Under the pieces are notes generated by a model. That model was not told the origin of the DNA and ran no database searches. It saw only the letters and a list, made by a program, of their open reading frames with translations. Position numbers and translations under genes: made by a program. Shown here one piece after another: positions 27,225 through 36,273 of a stretch of 64,000 bases of DNA (the stretch's first letter is position 1; the number at the start of each line of letters is the position of its first letter). The stretch is from Staphylococcus chromogenes (GTDB lineage: Bacteria > Bacillota > Bacilli > Staphylococcales > Staphylococcaceae): NCBI RefSeq assembly GCF_029024625.1, contig NZ_CP118953.1, forward strand, positions 930,001-994,000, given 5' to 3'.

Positions 27225-27935
27225 ATGAATAATTTAAAAGTGCAAGTATTTGCAGATGGTGCAGATATTAACCAAATGAAACAAGCATATCAAAATAAAG
27301 AAGTTGACGGTTTTACAACGAATCCGAGTTTAATGGCTAAAGCAGGTGTCAAAGATTACAAACAATTTGCTAAAGAAGTTGTAGAAGCTATTCCGGATGC
27401 TTCAATTTCTTTTGAAGTTTTCGGAGATGATATGGAAACAATGGAAAAAGAAGCTGAAATCATCCAACAATTTGGTGAAAATATTTTTGTGAAAATACCT
27501 ATTGTAAATACAAAAGGTGAAACAATGTTACCTTTAATTAAAAAGTTGTCTGCAAAAGGTGTGAAATTAAACGTCACAGCTGTTTATACGATCGAACAAG
27601 TTAAAGACATTACAGAAGCAGTGACTGAAGGCGTAGAAACTTATGTATCTGTATTTGCAGGGCGTATTGCAGATACTGGTGTAGATCCTTTACCGCTTAT
27701 GAAAGAGGCAGTAGAAGTCACTCATAGTAAAAAAGGTGTGCAATTGCTATGGGCAAGTTGTCGTGAATTATTCAATGTCGTACAAGCAGACGAAATTGGT
27801 GCAGATATTATTACTTGTCCAAGTGATGTCGTTAAAAAAGTCCCCAACATCGGCCGTGATATAAATGAACTTTCAGTCGATACAGTTAAAGGATTTTCTA
27901 AAGACATTCAAAGTTCAGGTTTAAGTATTTTATAA
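27225..27935 (+). CDS. tal: Transaldolase (fructose-6-phosphate aldolase-like)
   Basis: A 236-residue small transaldolase of the TalC/FSA group. FTTNPSLMAKAG is at about 30-41, the Schiff-base lysine is K90 in FVKIP, and ends SVDTVKGFSKDI. It transfers dihydroxyacetone units in the pentose phosphate pathway. TAGGAGGG precedes the ATG and a strong terminator follows. Confidence 0.93.
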   Translation: MNNLKVQVFADGADINQMKQAYQNKEVDGFTTNPSLMAKAGVKDYKQFAKEVVEAIPDASISFEVFGDDMETMEKEAEIIQQFGENIFVKIPIVNTKGETMLPLIKKLSAKGVKLNVTAVYTIEQVKDITEAVTEGVETYVSVFAGRIADTGVDPLPLMKEAVEVTHSKKGVQLLWASCRELFNVVQADEIGADIITCPSDVVKKVPNIGRDINELSVDTVKGFSKDIQSSGLSIL

Positions 27936-27956
27936 TCGAGTCAATGTAAAAAAAGA

Positions 27957-27999
27957 AGACTCAAACACTTCGGATTTTTCCGAAGGTTTGAGTCTATTC
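27957..27999 (+). terminator. Terminator after transaldolase
   Basis: A long stem, AGACTCAAACACTTCGG (27957-27973) with CCGAAGGTTTGAGTCT (27980-27995), has one bulge, a 6-nt loop, and a T-rich tail. Confidence 0.88.
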
Positions 28000-28035
28000 T
28001 TTTATCTTATTTCATAACCCATAAGGAGTAATTCA

Positions 28036-28488
28036 ATGATTAAAAGTTCAAGAGAAAAGACAATTACAAAACAACTATGGTATTTAAATAAAAAAGAGAA
28101 AACACGTTTGGCTCAAACACTCAGACACTATGATGAAAGCGAGTTTATCCAAAATTACAAAACAAACAATCAATTTGTCGTCTCTTTTTTAAAGCAAAAA
28201 GTATTTAATTCCAAAGAAAAATCTCAAATGCATTTATTAGGCGCTTTGATAGGTTTATTCGTTGCCAATGTGATATTATTAGGCTTTTTCATTTTAGGCC
28301 TATTATTAACTTTAACTTCAGTAAAGCATCTAATAGATCCTACATCTTCATTGAATGGGGCGTACGTGAGTATAATTATGATTACGAGTATTTTTGCTAC
28401 ACTCCTCACATTATTATTAATGAAACCTGTGAATGCATTTTTTACAAAACGATTAATTGATTATAAATTAAATCGAATGCATAAGTAG
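28036..28488 (+). CDS. Unrecognised two-helix membrane protein
   Basis: A 150-residue protein. A basic N-terminal domain (about 1-65, KTITKQLWYLNKKEKTRL) is followed by two long helices (about 68-92 and 108-130) and a basic tail. Sequence of this type (short N-terminal helix-rich domain plus two TM) is common among staphylococcal conserved proteins of unknown role. TAAGGAG precedes the ATG. Its last 21 bases overlap the convergent gene at 28468. Confidence 0.65.
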   Translation: MIKSSREKTITKQLWYLNKKEKTRLAQTLRHYDESEFIQNYKTNNQFVVSFLKQKVFNSKEKSQMHLLGALIGLFVANVILLGFFILGLLLTLTSVKHLIDPTSSLNGAYVSIIMITSIFATLLTLLLMKPVNAFFTKRLIDYKLNRMHK

Positions 28489-28905
28489 CTGACTTAATAG
28501 CATACATTCTTTCCATTTTTTAGCACAGAAGGTTATTGGGGCATTGACAGTAATCTGATGATAATTTGAAAAAATGATGTGTGTTTGTCTTCTAAAAGAA
28601 TGCATTCCAATGACTTGTACCATATTGATATAAATTTGCTCTGTGGAACGTTTGGCATAAAGTGGACAGATGATGAGTTGAGGAGAAACAAAGATTGGAA
28701 TATATTGTCCAATATGGAGCAATTCACTGGAGAGTGCAATTTGTGTGGATAAATGTTTGTGGTGTTCTTTAAGTAACACTTGGATAAAACGTTGAAGGCT
28801 AAGCGTTGAATATATAGAAAAAGTGGTATATTGTACCTTTAAAGCATACGTTAAAGACTCAGCAGTTTTAAAATATAATAAAGTGTGATTGTTCAATGAG
28901 TACAT
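28468..28905 (-). CDS. ComK-like protein downstream of sigS
   Basis: A 145-residue protein resembling staphylococcal ComK over its middle: P-I-F-V-S-P-Q before ICPLYAKRS, then IYINMVQVIG and THIIFSNYHQITVNAP, which match the ComK core (ILLTP, WLNMHYIES, KCKVTFINNESIILHVS). The Cys-rich early segment of ComK is missing and the protein is about 45 residues shorter. It lies 8 bp behind the sigma factor gene, so it is in its operon. This is also the position of ecfX next to sigS in S. aureus. The ribosome site is very close to the ATG. Confidence 0.55.
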   Translation of the reverse strand: MYSLNNHTLLYFKTAESLTYALKVQYTTFSIYSTLSLQRFIQVLLKEHHKHLSTQIALSSELLHIGQYIPIFVSPQLIICPLYAKRSTEQIYINMVQVIGMHSFRRQTHIIFSNYHQITVNAPITFCAKKWKECMLLSQLLMHSI

Positions 28906-28913
28906 CTTCCTTT

Positions 28914-29381
28914 CTATGGACGGGGGCTCATGTTGCTTTTTAAGATGTCATAAGTTTGCCGTTGATAATTTTTGATTGTGCTTAAAGCACAACACATCTT
29001 CTCACATATTTCTTTTTGCGTGTAGCCTTGAAGATGGTAAACGAGCCATTGACGTTGTTTGGATGTCAGTTGATTAAATATGAAATAAAGTTCTAGTGAT
29101 AAGAATGATGTTTTCGGAGCTATTTGAGTAGCGAGGGAGGCTTCTGATAAAATGGTGATCATCTGTTGTTTTCTAAAAAGATCTAAAAGATAAAAGTGAA
29201 GTTTAGTGCGGAGATAAGCATGGAAATTTTTCGAACGTCTGTAATCATATTGATGTTGGAGTTCCCATAAACGAATCATCAACATTTGAAAATACTCATC
29301 ATAATTATACCGAATATAGTATTTTTTGAGAAGATAGTGTATATACTTTTCATATTTCATATATAAATCTTCGTAATTCAT
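28914..29381 (-). CDS. sigS: ECF-type sigma factor SigS
   Basis: A 155-residue sigma-70-family protein. Region 2 (about 10-70, with YDEYFQMLMIRLWELQHQYD) and region 4 helix-turn-helix (GYTQKEICEKMCCALSTIK) are clear. Size and the neighbouring sagB agree with S. aureus SigS, an extracytoplasmic-function-type sigma factor for stress and virulence. The start is ATG 29381 behind TAGGAGG; the 22-codon upstream extension is unsupported. No anti-sigma gene is adjacent unless the ComK-like gene fills that role. Confidence 0.8.
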   Translation of the reverse strand: MNYEDLYMKYEKYIHYLLKKYYIRYNYDEYFQMLMIRLWELQHQYDYRRSKNFHAYLRTKLHFYLLDLFRKQQMITILSEASLATQIAPKTSFLSLELYFIFNQLTSKQRQWLVYHLQGYTQKEICEKMCCALSTIKNYQRQTYDILKSNMSPRP

Positions 29382-29576
29382 AATTTTCCTCCTAATGTAA
29401 AATTGACCGGTCGAATCTTTTGTATCAGTTTTTATTAATTGAGGCACATGGATTTTTATGATATTTTTAGATTGAATTCAACGTAACAACGACATAAAGG
29501 TTTGTGTTTTAGAAAAATTTAGTCCTTAATGTAGAATTTCGACGTTTTTTACATAGAATGGGAAATGGAGGAACAT

Positions 29577-29801
29577 ATGGATTACGAACATTTAAACTTA
29601 GAACATTTTTTCGCACGTCATGATGATTTAGACATTATCCGTGATCGATCTGAGTTTGTCATGATTAATAATATGACGAAAGAAATGATGTATCGTGAAG
29701 GCGCTACAGAGGGAACAATAGACTTAACACAATATTATTATAAAAATCGTTCTCAAGCTGTAAGCTTTATTATGATGGATTATTCTCGCCCTAAACAGTA
29801 A
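29577..29801 (+). CDS. Unrecognised 74-residue acidic protein
   Basis: A 74-residue soluble acidic protein with DYEHLNLEHFFARHDDLD at the start and repeated MT/MMYRE motifs. ATG 29577 has GGAGG upstream; the earlier in-frame ATG overlaps that site. It sits between sigS and sagB. I recognise no domain, but the strong ribosome site and codon use support a real gene. Confidence 0.65.
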   Translation: MDYEHLNLEHFFARHDDLDIIRDRSEFVMINNMTKEMMYREGATEGTIDLTQYYYKNRSQAVSFIMMDYSRPKQ

Positions 29802-29963
29802 TGAATTTCTTTACATATTCATTACTTTTTTTTTATGAATTCATGACAAGGTATAACTTCAATTGTTTTCGGGTCATATTGGTGGTAAAATTTGTATTCA
29901 AGCGTGAATGTTTAATAGAAACTTCTTTTTTCTATTGAAACAACATTTTGAAGAGGTGTGTTT

Positions 29964-30830
29964 ATGAGAAAGCACAAAAAAGGTTCAATAATAACTGTAG
30001 TGTTGTTACTAATTGTGACGGCAATTGCAGGATTTTTATTTTTTTCAATGATTAAAGACCAAATCTTTTTCAAATCGGTTAAGCAGGTCGAACGTGTTGA
30101 AAAATTGAATGTAACATTAGATCAAGCAGCCAAAAAACAAATAGACAACTATACGAGTCAACAAGTGTCAAATAAAGACCATACAAATTGGCGTGATGCC
30201 TCTCCGACTGAAATTCGTCAGGCGATGGATAGTTCAGGATTTATGGATGACAAAAAACAAAAATATCAATTTTTAGATTTATCACAATATCAAGGCATTG
30301 ATGAAAATCGTATTAAACGTATGTTAATCAATCATCCTACATTGCTTAACCATACTGAGGATTTCTTAAATGCAGCAAAAGCAAAACATGTGAATGAGGT
30401 TTATTTAATTTCTCATGCGCTATTAGAAACTGGTTCAGTAGCCTCTGAACTTTCTAAAGGTGTCGAAATCGATGGTAAAAAATATTACAACTTTTATGGT
30501 GTCGGTGCTTTAGATGAAGACCCGATTAAGACTGGCGCAGAATATGCGAAGAAAAAAGGTTGGGATACGCCACAAAAAGCCATTTACGGTGGTGCCGAAT
30601 TTATTCATGATCATTATTTAAAAAACCCTGAACAAAATACACTTTATAGTATGAGATGGAATCCTAAAAATCCTGGAGAACATCAATATGCAACAGATAT
30701 TAATTGGGCAAAAAGTAATGCGACAATCATGGCTGACTTTTACAAAGATATGAAGACAGAAGGAAAATATTTTAATTGGTACGTTTATAAAGACGATAAA
30801 AAACATCAAGATGGTAAAAACCACGAATAA
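29964..30830 (+). CDS. sagB: N-acetylglucosaminidase SagB
   Basis: A 288-residue enzyme. One N-terminal transmembrane anchor (about 8-30) is followed by an extracellular glucosaminidase (GH73-like) domain. E155 in HALLETGSV is the expected catalytic glutamate, followed by the YNFYGVGALD and YGGAEFIHDHY segments. In S. aureus SagB trims newly made glycan strands at the membrane. ATG 29964 is preferred over GTG 29958. A terminator follows. Confidence 0.92.
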   Translation: MRKHKKGSIITVVLLLIVTAIAGFLFFSMIKDQIFFKSVKQVERVEKLNVTLDQAAKKQIDNYTSQQVSNKDHTNWRDASPTEIRQAMDSSGFMDDKKQKYQFLDLSQYQGIDENRIKRMLINHPTLLNHTEDFLNAAKAKHVNEVYLISHALLETGSVASELSKGVEIDGKKYYNFYGVGALDEDPIKTGAEYAKKKGWDTPQKAIYGGAEFIHDHYLKNPEQNTLYSMRWNPKNPGEHQYATDINWAKSNATIMADFYKDMKTEGKYFNWYVYKDDKKHQDGKNHE

Positions 30831-30833
30831 CTT

Positions 30834-30877
30834 AAAAGCCGACTTTCATTTTATTATTGAAAGTTGGCTTTTTTAGG
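30834..30877. terminator. Terminator after sagB
   Basis: A stem of about 15 bp (AAAAGCCGACTTTCA with TGAAAGTTGGCTTTT) and six T's, probably shared with the leftward small gene at 30879. Confidence 0.88.
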
Positions 30878-30878
30878 T

Positions 30879-30959
30879 TTATTTTGCGTTATTCTTTCGG
30901 CCTAAATAAAAGAACAAAATGACTGTTGTGATTAATAATTTGAAAATACGTTTTAACAT
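30879..30959 (-). CDS. 26-residue predicted membrane peptide
   Basis: The minus strand has AAAGGAG 8 nt before ATG 30959. The 26-residue product is MLKRIFKLL followed by a hydrophobic helix and a basic end (LGRKNNAK). It is shorter than gene callers usually report. It is tail to tail with sagB and shares its terminator. The form is that of a small membrane peptide (toxin-, PSM- or regulator-like); which one cannot be told. Confidence 0.5.
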   Translation of the reverse strand: MLKRIFKLLITTVILFFYLGRKNNAK

Positions 30960-31361
30960 TTCCCTAACTCCTTTATTTCACGCTATTCTAGTTTTAATTC
31001 GTTTAAAAATATTAAAATGTACTAATGATAGTGATGTTTCACCTAATGGTATAATAATCTTTAAGAACAGAATATGAATTTGCTTTAGTTACAAATATGG
31101 GTTGAGTAGGTACTACTTCATTGTAGCTCATAATTATGAAAAAGTGTTAATTTGATTTTATGAGAAGTGCAACAAGCCCATCATACCATTAAAATCAAAG
31201 TTAACTATAAGCCCGAAGTATTAGCGATTTCATCCTCAACATGTAAAAAAACGCACGCATATTTGAATTTAAATATGCGTGATGAGGCTTTGAAAAGAGA
31301 TTAATTATCCTAGGTAAAATAGGGTAAAATTAAATGATAATTGGAGAAAGGGTGATGAAGT
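30960..31361. other. Intergenic region before the FAD-protein gene
   Basis: About 400 bp, AT-rich, without a convincing gene. It should hold the promoters of the leftward 26-residue gene and of the gene at 31362. Its one clear structure is the dyad at 31254. Confidence 0.5.
31254..31281. promoter_or_regulatory. Perfect 11-bp inverted repeat
   Basis: CACGCATATTT (31254-31264), a 6-nt loop and AAATATGCGTG (31271-31281). There is no T tract, and it lies 80 bp before the ATG at 31362, so an operator or leader hairpin is more likely than a terminator. Confidence 0.5.
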
Positions 31362-32990
31362 ATGAAGGTGGCGATTATTGGAATGGGAACAGCTGGTGTG
31401 AGTGTTCTCCGCCATTTAGTGAAATTTAAGCAGTTTAAACAATTAGAAGTGGATGTCTATGATAACGAAGTAAATATGGGACAAGGTAAACCATTTCAAG
31501 ATGACAGTGAAGATTTGTTAACAAATGTACCTGCAGATATGATTTCTTTAAATCAAGACAATTTAAATGAATTTAAAGAATGGTATCAATCTCAAAATAA
31601 ATTTGATTATGGTGATGCAACTTATTTACCACGTTTTGTGTTTGGTCATTATATGAAAGGGCAACTTGAAACGTTTTATAATACATTTGAAAATATCAAT
31701 GTAATAACGCAAGAAGTCATGCATATGTTTATTGAGGAAGCGCGTAATAAAATATTACCTCAATCCATTAATCTATGTACTGGAGACGATGTTTCTAGTT
31801 GTAAAAAATATGATTATGTATTTTTAACAATAGGGACAATGAGTTACAACGATCCTTATCAACTTAAAGGGACGCCAAATTATATTCAATCTCCTTATCC
31901 AGCGAATCGAACGTTAGATAATGTAAATGATGAAGACGAGATTGCAATTATTGGTAGTGGTTTAGCAAGTTTGGATGTCATACGTTATGCAGTGAGTCAC
32001 CATCAGAAGAAACCGATTATTGTCGCAGGACGAAGTGGCAAATTACCGAGTGTTCGGGGCGAAATGATTGATATTACTTTAAAACATGTCACACCTGAAA
32101 ACTTTGATTATCTAAAACGTCAAAATATGGGTGTTGTGCCATTAGAAGAGGCGATTGAATTATTTAAAAAAGAATGTGAAGACTATAGCATCCCATTACA
32201 AAAACTGCTTAAACGTCGAAAATATGACGCCGTGAGAGACTTAAACTATGACTTAAATCATCCTGAAGACGTTGGGGCATTACAAAGTCTATTAGAAACG
32301 ATAAAAGAAAATATGGACTGGATTTGGAATAGTTTTAGCCGTGAAAATCAAGAGCGCTTTATGCATAAATATCAAAGATATATCGTGGAAAACTCCAATC
32401 CAATGCCGCAGGAAACAGCACGTTTGGTCATTAGAGAAATTAAATCAGGACATTTACAAGTGCTCTCAGGTTTAGAAAATCTTCGTCATTATTATGGTAA
32501 ATTTAGACTTGGATTTAAAAATAGTGAAGAGGAAATCAAAGTGGATGTGGTGATTAATGCAACAGGGTCTAAAAAACATTTAGCGCAATTAGACGAAGAT
32601 GACAAACTACTTTTAGATATTGCCGATCGTCAAATTGTTCAAGCCCATCCAATGGGGGGGATTCAAATCGTTCCAACCTCCAATGAAGTGGTTAGCCCAT
32701 TATACGGGACATTAAAAAATATGAGAGCCATCGGTCAAATGACCAATGGTGTCAATTATCATCGTAATGGGGTTCCAGCGATTGTACAACAAGCCGTGCG
32801 TTCGGTTGAAAACTTGTATGAAACATTAGATGAACTGCAAACCTTAGAAAAAGAAAATATTAAAGCAGATAAAAAGAAAAAAGACGCTAAGGATAAGAAA
32901 GACTCTAAAAATGACAAGAAAGAAAAGAAACATAAAAAAGACAAAAAGAAAAAAGAGAAGAAAAAGAAAAATAAGAAAAAGAAAAAGTAA
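31362..32990 (+). CDS. FAD/NAD(P)-binding protein with polylysine tail
   Basis: A 542-residue protein. The N-terminal dinucleotide fold is IIGMGTAGVS (5-14) and a second GSGLAS motif appears near 197, the FAD-NAD(P)-binding (YdhS/HI0933-distant) pattern. The last 42 residues (501-542) are 28 lysines among D, E, S, N, H and A, encoded by an almost pure purine run. GAAAGGG precedes the ATG. Function unknown; the tail could bind nucleic acid, teichoic acid or membrane. A terminator follows at 33048. Confidence 0.8.
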   Translation: MKVAIIGMGTAGVSVLRHLVKFKQFKQLEVDVYDNEVNMGQGKPFQDDSEDLLTNVPADMISLNQDNLNEFKEWYQSQNKFDYGDATYLPRFVFGHYMKGQLETFYNTFENINVITQEVMHMFIEEARNKILPQSINLCTGDDVSSCKKYDYVFLTIGTMSYNDPYQLKGTPNYIQSPYPANRTLDNVNDEDEIAIIGSGLASLDVIRYAVSHHQKKPIIVAGRSGKLPSVRGEMIDITLKHVTPENFDYLKRQNMGVVPLEEAIELFKKECEDYSIPLQKLLKRRKYDAVRDLNYDLNHPEDVGALQSLLETIKENMDWIWNSFSRENQERFMHKYQRYIVENSNPMPQETARLVIREIKSGHLQVLSGLENLRHYYGKFRLGFKNSEEEIKVDVVINATGSKKHLAQLDEDDKLLLDIADRQIVQAHPMGGIQIVPTSNEVVSPLYGTLKNMRAIGQMTNGVNYHRNGVPAIVQQAVRSVENLYETLDELQTLEKENIKADKKKKDAKDKKDSKNDKKEKKHKKDKKKKEKKKKNKKKKK

Positions 32991-33047
32991 TATCACTCTG
33001 TTTGCGTGTCAATTCGTTGTCAAAAATGAACAGGTAAGCTAATATAG

Positions 33048-33082
33048 ACTCAAGTACTTAATTAAGTGCTTGAGTATCTTTT
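33048..33082 (+). terminator. Terminator after the FAD-protein gene
   Basis: A stem of ACTCAAGTACTT with AAGTGCTTGAGT (one G-U) around AATT, followed by CTTTTT. Confidence 0.85.
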
Positions 33083-33105
33083 TATCTCAATACAATTTCA
33101 TAAGC

Positions 33106-33233
33106 TATTCTTTCGGGGCTGGGTGAAATTCCCAACCGGCAGTAAATAAAGCCTGCGACCCGTAGTTATTAACTATGGCTGATCTAGTGAGATTCTAGAG
33201 CCGACAGTGAAAGTCTGGATGGGAGGAAGAATA
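33106..33233 (+). promoter_or_regulatory. FMN riboswitch (RFN element) of the rib operon
   Basis: P1 is TATTCTT (33106-33112) with AAGAATA (33227-33233). The RFN core is intact: CGGGGCTGGGTGAAATTCCC, ACCGGCAGTAA, CTAGAGCCGACAGT and GTCTGGATGGGAGGA. It lies about 150 bp before ribD with a terminator between, so FMN binding should stop transcription of riboflavin synthesis genes. Confidence 0.96.
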
Positions 33234-33336
33234 ATCGTCACAAGCATAAAATTTAAACGGTTTTATGTTTATTTTCTGATGAATTTTTAAATAGACGTCA
33301 GTTTCTTAAAGTTGTCTATTTTTAAAATATTAACTT

Positions 33337-33369
33337 CCACTCGAATCGACAATCGGGTGGTTTTTTTTT
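33337..33369 (+). terminator. Riboswitch-controlled terminator before ribD
   Basis: CCACTCGA (33337-33344) pairs with TCGGGTGG (33353-33360) with nine T's, ending 11 bp before the ribD start codon. It is the off-state structure of the FMN riboswitch. Confidence 0.85.
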
Positions 33370-33380
33370 GAGGTGAAAGA

Positions 33381-34427
33381 TTGCTGAATTATTTAGATAA
33401 AGCCATTACTTTAGCTGAGTTAGTCGAAGGACAAACGGGTTTAAACCCCTCTGTGGGTGCCGTTATTGTGAAGGATGGCAGAATTATAGGAATGGGTGCA
33501 CATCTTAAACAAGGAGAACGCCATGCCGAAATCCAAGCGATTGATATGGCGGGTTCTAAAAATGTTGAAGGTGCCACAATGTATGTTTCGTTAGAACCTT
33601 GTTCGCATTTTGGAAAAACTCCACCTTGTGCTAAACGTATAATTGAAACAAAAATAGCCCATGTGGTGTATGCTGCTCGTGACATAACGCTTCCAGCAAC
33701 AGGTCATCAAATGATGGAAGAGGCAGGTGTTAGGGTAGACTATCGCCCACATCCGAGAGCAATGGCACTGTATCAAGACTTTTTTAAAAGTAAACAAAAT
33801 GGATTTCCAATCGTCACTGTTAAAGTAAGTGCAAGTATGGACGGGAAACAAGCAACAGATGATGATGAAAGTCAATGGATTACAAATCCTTCTGTTAAAG
33901 AAGAAGTATTTCAATTGAGACATCAACATGATGCCATTATCACGGGAACAGGGACGCTGCATAAAGACAATCCTAGCTTAACGGTCAGAAAAGAAAATGG
34001 GCATCATCCTACAAGAGTCATTTTGTCTAAAAAAGGAAAGATACAGTGGGACTTACAAATGTTTCATGACCAAGAAAGTCCGATAATGATTTATACAGAA
34101 AACAAAGAGCTCCAAACATCGTTACCAAATGTAAAAATCATTTGTTTAGAAGAATGTCACGTGGAGACGATTTTAAAAGATTTATATCAAAAAGGATTTG
34201 GACGTGTTCTTGTCGAAGCAGGTCCAAAGGTTACCTCTCAATTTTTATCATCTAATATGATAACGCATTTTATTTTATATTTAGCCCCGAAAATCATTGG
34301 TGGAAAAGGTTTAAATCAATTTTATCAAACTGAAGAAATTCTAGACTTAGACCATGTACACCAATTTGAAATTGTTGAGACCTCATTAATAGATACTAAT
34401 GTGAAAATACACATGAAAAGGAAGTGA
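33381..34427 (+). CDS. ribD: Bifunctional riboflavin deaminase/reductase RibD
   Basis: A 348-residue enzyme for the second and third steps of riboflavin synthesis. The N-terminal cytidine-deaminase-like domain has the zinc ligands H48 (HAE), C74 and C83 (PC-x8-C). The C-terminal reductase domain has VSASMDGK and the NPSLTVR segment. TTG start with GAGGTG 5 nt upstream, immediately behind the terminator. First gene of ribD-ribE-ribBA-ribH. Confidence 0.95.
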   Translation: MLNYLDKAITLAELVEGQTGLNPSVGAVIVKDGRIIGMGAHLKQGERHAEIQAIDMAGSKNVEGATMYVSLEPCSHFGKTPPCAKRIIETKIAHVVYAARDITLPATGHQMMEEAGVRVDYRPHPRAMALYQDFFKSKQNGFPIVTVKVSASMDGKQATDDDESQWITNPSVKEEVFQLRHQHDAIITGTGTLHKDNPSLTVRKENGHHPTRVILSKKGKIQWDLQMFHDQESPIMIYTENKELQTSLPNVKIICLEECHVETILKDLYQKGFGRVLVEAGPKVTSQFLSSNMITHFILYLAPKIIGGKGLNQFYQTEEILDLDHVHQFEIVETSLIDTNVKIHMKRK

Positions 34428-34431
34428 CATG

Positions 34432-35061
34432 ATGTTCACTGGTATCGTTGAAGAAGTCGGAACAATTCAATCTATCCGCAAACAATCTCCTACAACCCAA
34501 ATCACGATTTCGTGTTCTAAAATTTTAGAAGATATGTCAAGAGGAGACTCTATTAGTGTAAACGGAACATGTTTAACAGTGACCTCATTTAACGAAAATA
34601 GCTTTAAAGTAGATGTTATTTTAGGTACAGAAAATAAAACATATTTAGGACAACTTCAAGTAGGTGATCGTGTTAACCTTGAACGTGCATTGCTCGCTAC
34701 AGGCAGATTAGGTGGTCATTTTGTACAAGGGCATGTCGATGGCAAGGGGACGATTACAAATGTACGTCAATCGCCTAATGAATGGATTTATACCATCGAA
34801 GCGTCTAAAGATTTGTTAGCTCAAATGATTCCTCAAGGTTCGATTGCAGTGGATGGTATTAGTTTGACAGTTTTTGACAAATCTAATACGTCCTTTGAGA
34901 TTCATTTAATTCCTGAAACACGAGAAGCTACATCACTTTCTTTAAAATCTAAAGGAGATGCTGTGCATCTTGAAACAGATATGTTATTTAAATATGTTCA
35001 AGCTTTAAATCACAACAAACAGGAACTTAAATTAAACGATTTACTAAAAGCAGGTTTTTAA
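34432..35061 (+). CDS. ribE: Riboflavin synthase alpha subunit
   Basis: A 209-residue protein made of two lumazine-binding repeats (MFTGIVEEVG at the start of the first, and GHFVQGHVDGKG opening the second). It dismutates two lumazines to riboflavin. ATG 34432 is chosen over the adjacent ATG 34429. It starts 4 bp after the ribD stop. Confidence 0.95.
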   Translation: MFTGIVEEVGTIQSIRKQSPTTQITISCSKILEDMSRGDSISVNGTCLTVTSFNENSFKVDVILGTENKTYLGQLQVGDRVNLERALLATGRLGGHFVQGHVDGKGTITNVRQSPNEWIYTIEASKDLLAQMIPQGSIAVDGISLTVFDKSNTSFEIHLIPETREATSLSLKSKGDAVHLETDMLFKYVQALNHNKQELKLNDLLKAGF

Positions 35062-35074
35062 TGGAGGTATAAGG

Positions 35075-36256
35075 ATGGAATTCGATTCAATTGAAAGTGC
35101 CCTAAATGCACTAAAAGCAGGCGACCCTATTGTCGTTTTAGATGATGAAAATCGTGAGAATGAAGGCGATCTTATTGCTATCACTGAATGGATGAAAGAT
35201 GACACGATTAATTTTATGGCTAAATATGGACGCGGACTAATTTGTGCACCTATATCAAAATCTATTGCAGTTCAAGCAGGATTATCTCCGATGGTTGCTA
35301 TGAATACTGATCCACATGGGACAGCGTTTACAACAAGTATCGACCATGTCTCTACAAGTACTGGTATAAGTGCATATGAGCGTACTCATACAATTCGTGC
35401 GCTCATCCAAGAAAATATGAATACACAGTCATTTAACCGTCCAGGGCACGTGTTCCCTCTCATCGCACAAGAAAACGGTGTATTAGCGCGTCGAGGTCAT
35501 ACAGAAGCTGCGATTGATTTAGCAATGTTAACTGGAGCAAAGCCAGCGGGTGTCATTTGTGAAATTATGAATGAAGACGGTACGATGGCTCGTGGAGAGG
35601 ATTTACAAGCTTTTAAAGAAAAACATCAATTAAAAATGATTACAATAGAAGCACTTGTTTCTTACATTAAAGTCCACCGCAAATTAATTAAACAAGAAGC
35701 AAAAGTTAAGTTACCTACCCGTTACGGTTCATTTGATATGATTGGCTTTACCTCAGAGTTTGATGGACAAGAACATCTCGCAATTATTAAAGGGGATATT
35801 CATCCTGAAATGAATGTACGTATCCACTCAGCTTGTGCAACAGGGGATATTTTTCATAGTGAACGTTGTGATTGTGGCGAGCAACTGGAAAAAGCCATGG
35901 CGTACATTCAAAAAAATGGAGGTATCATTCTATATCTTCCTCAAGAGGGCAGAGGAATTGGTTTAATGAATAAGTTGAAAGCTTATGAATTAATCGAGAA
36001 AGGCTATAATACAATCACTGCCAATGAAGCTTTAGGCTTTGAACCAGATTTGCGTGATTATGATATTGCGGCGCAAATCTTGAAACATCTTGGCGTTTCT
36101 TCTGTACATTTATTAAGCAATAACCCAGATAAATTTCAAGGTTTAAAGAAATACGATATCGATATTAAAGGAAGAATACCTTTAATTACAAACGAAAACG
36201 AAAATAATCATGACTACTTAGAAGTTAAAAAAACACAAATGGGACATCTCATTTAA
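35075..36256 (+). CDS. ribBA: Bifunctional DHBP synthase/GTP cyclohydrolase II
   Basis: A 393-residue fusion. The N-terminal DHBP synthase carries DDENRENEGDL and the TGISAYER motif. The C-terminal GTP cyclohydrolase II (from about 205) has the zinc site C-x10-CDCG (SACATGDIFHSERCDCGEQ) and QEGRGIGL. It supplies both precursors of the pathway. It follows ribE by 13 bp. Confidence 0.96.
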   Translation: MEFDSIESALNALKAGDPIVVLDDENRENEGDLIAITEWMKDDTINFMAKYGRGLICAPISKSIAVQAGLSPMVAMNTDPHGTAFTTSIDHVSTSTGISAYERTHTIRALIQENMNTQSFNRPGHVFPLIAQENGVLARRGHTEAAIDLAMLTGAKPAGVICEIMNEDGTMARGEDLQAFKEKHQLKMITIEALVSYIKVHRKLIKQEAKVKLPTRYGSFDMIGFTSEFDGQEHLAIIKGDIHPEMNVRIHSACATGDIFHSERCDCGEQLEKAMAYIQKNGGIILYLPQEGRGIGLMNKLKAYELIEKGYNTITANEALGFEPDLRDYDIAAQILKHLGVSSVHLLSNNPDKFQGLKKYDIDIKGRIPLITNENENNHDYLEVKKTQMGHLI

Positions 36257-36273
36257 TTTAGGAGGCTATTAAT

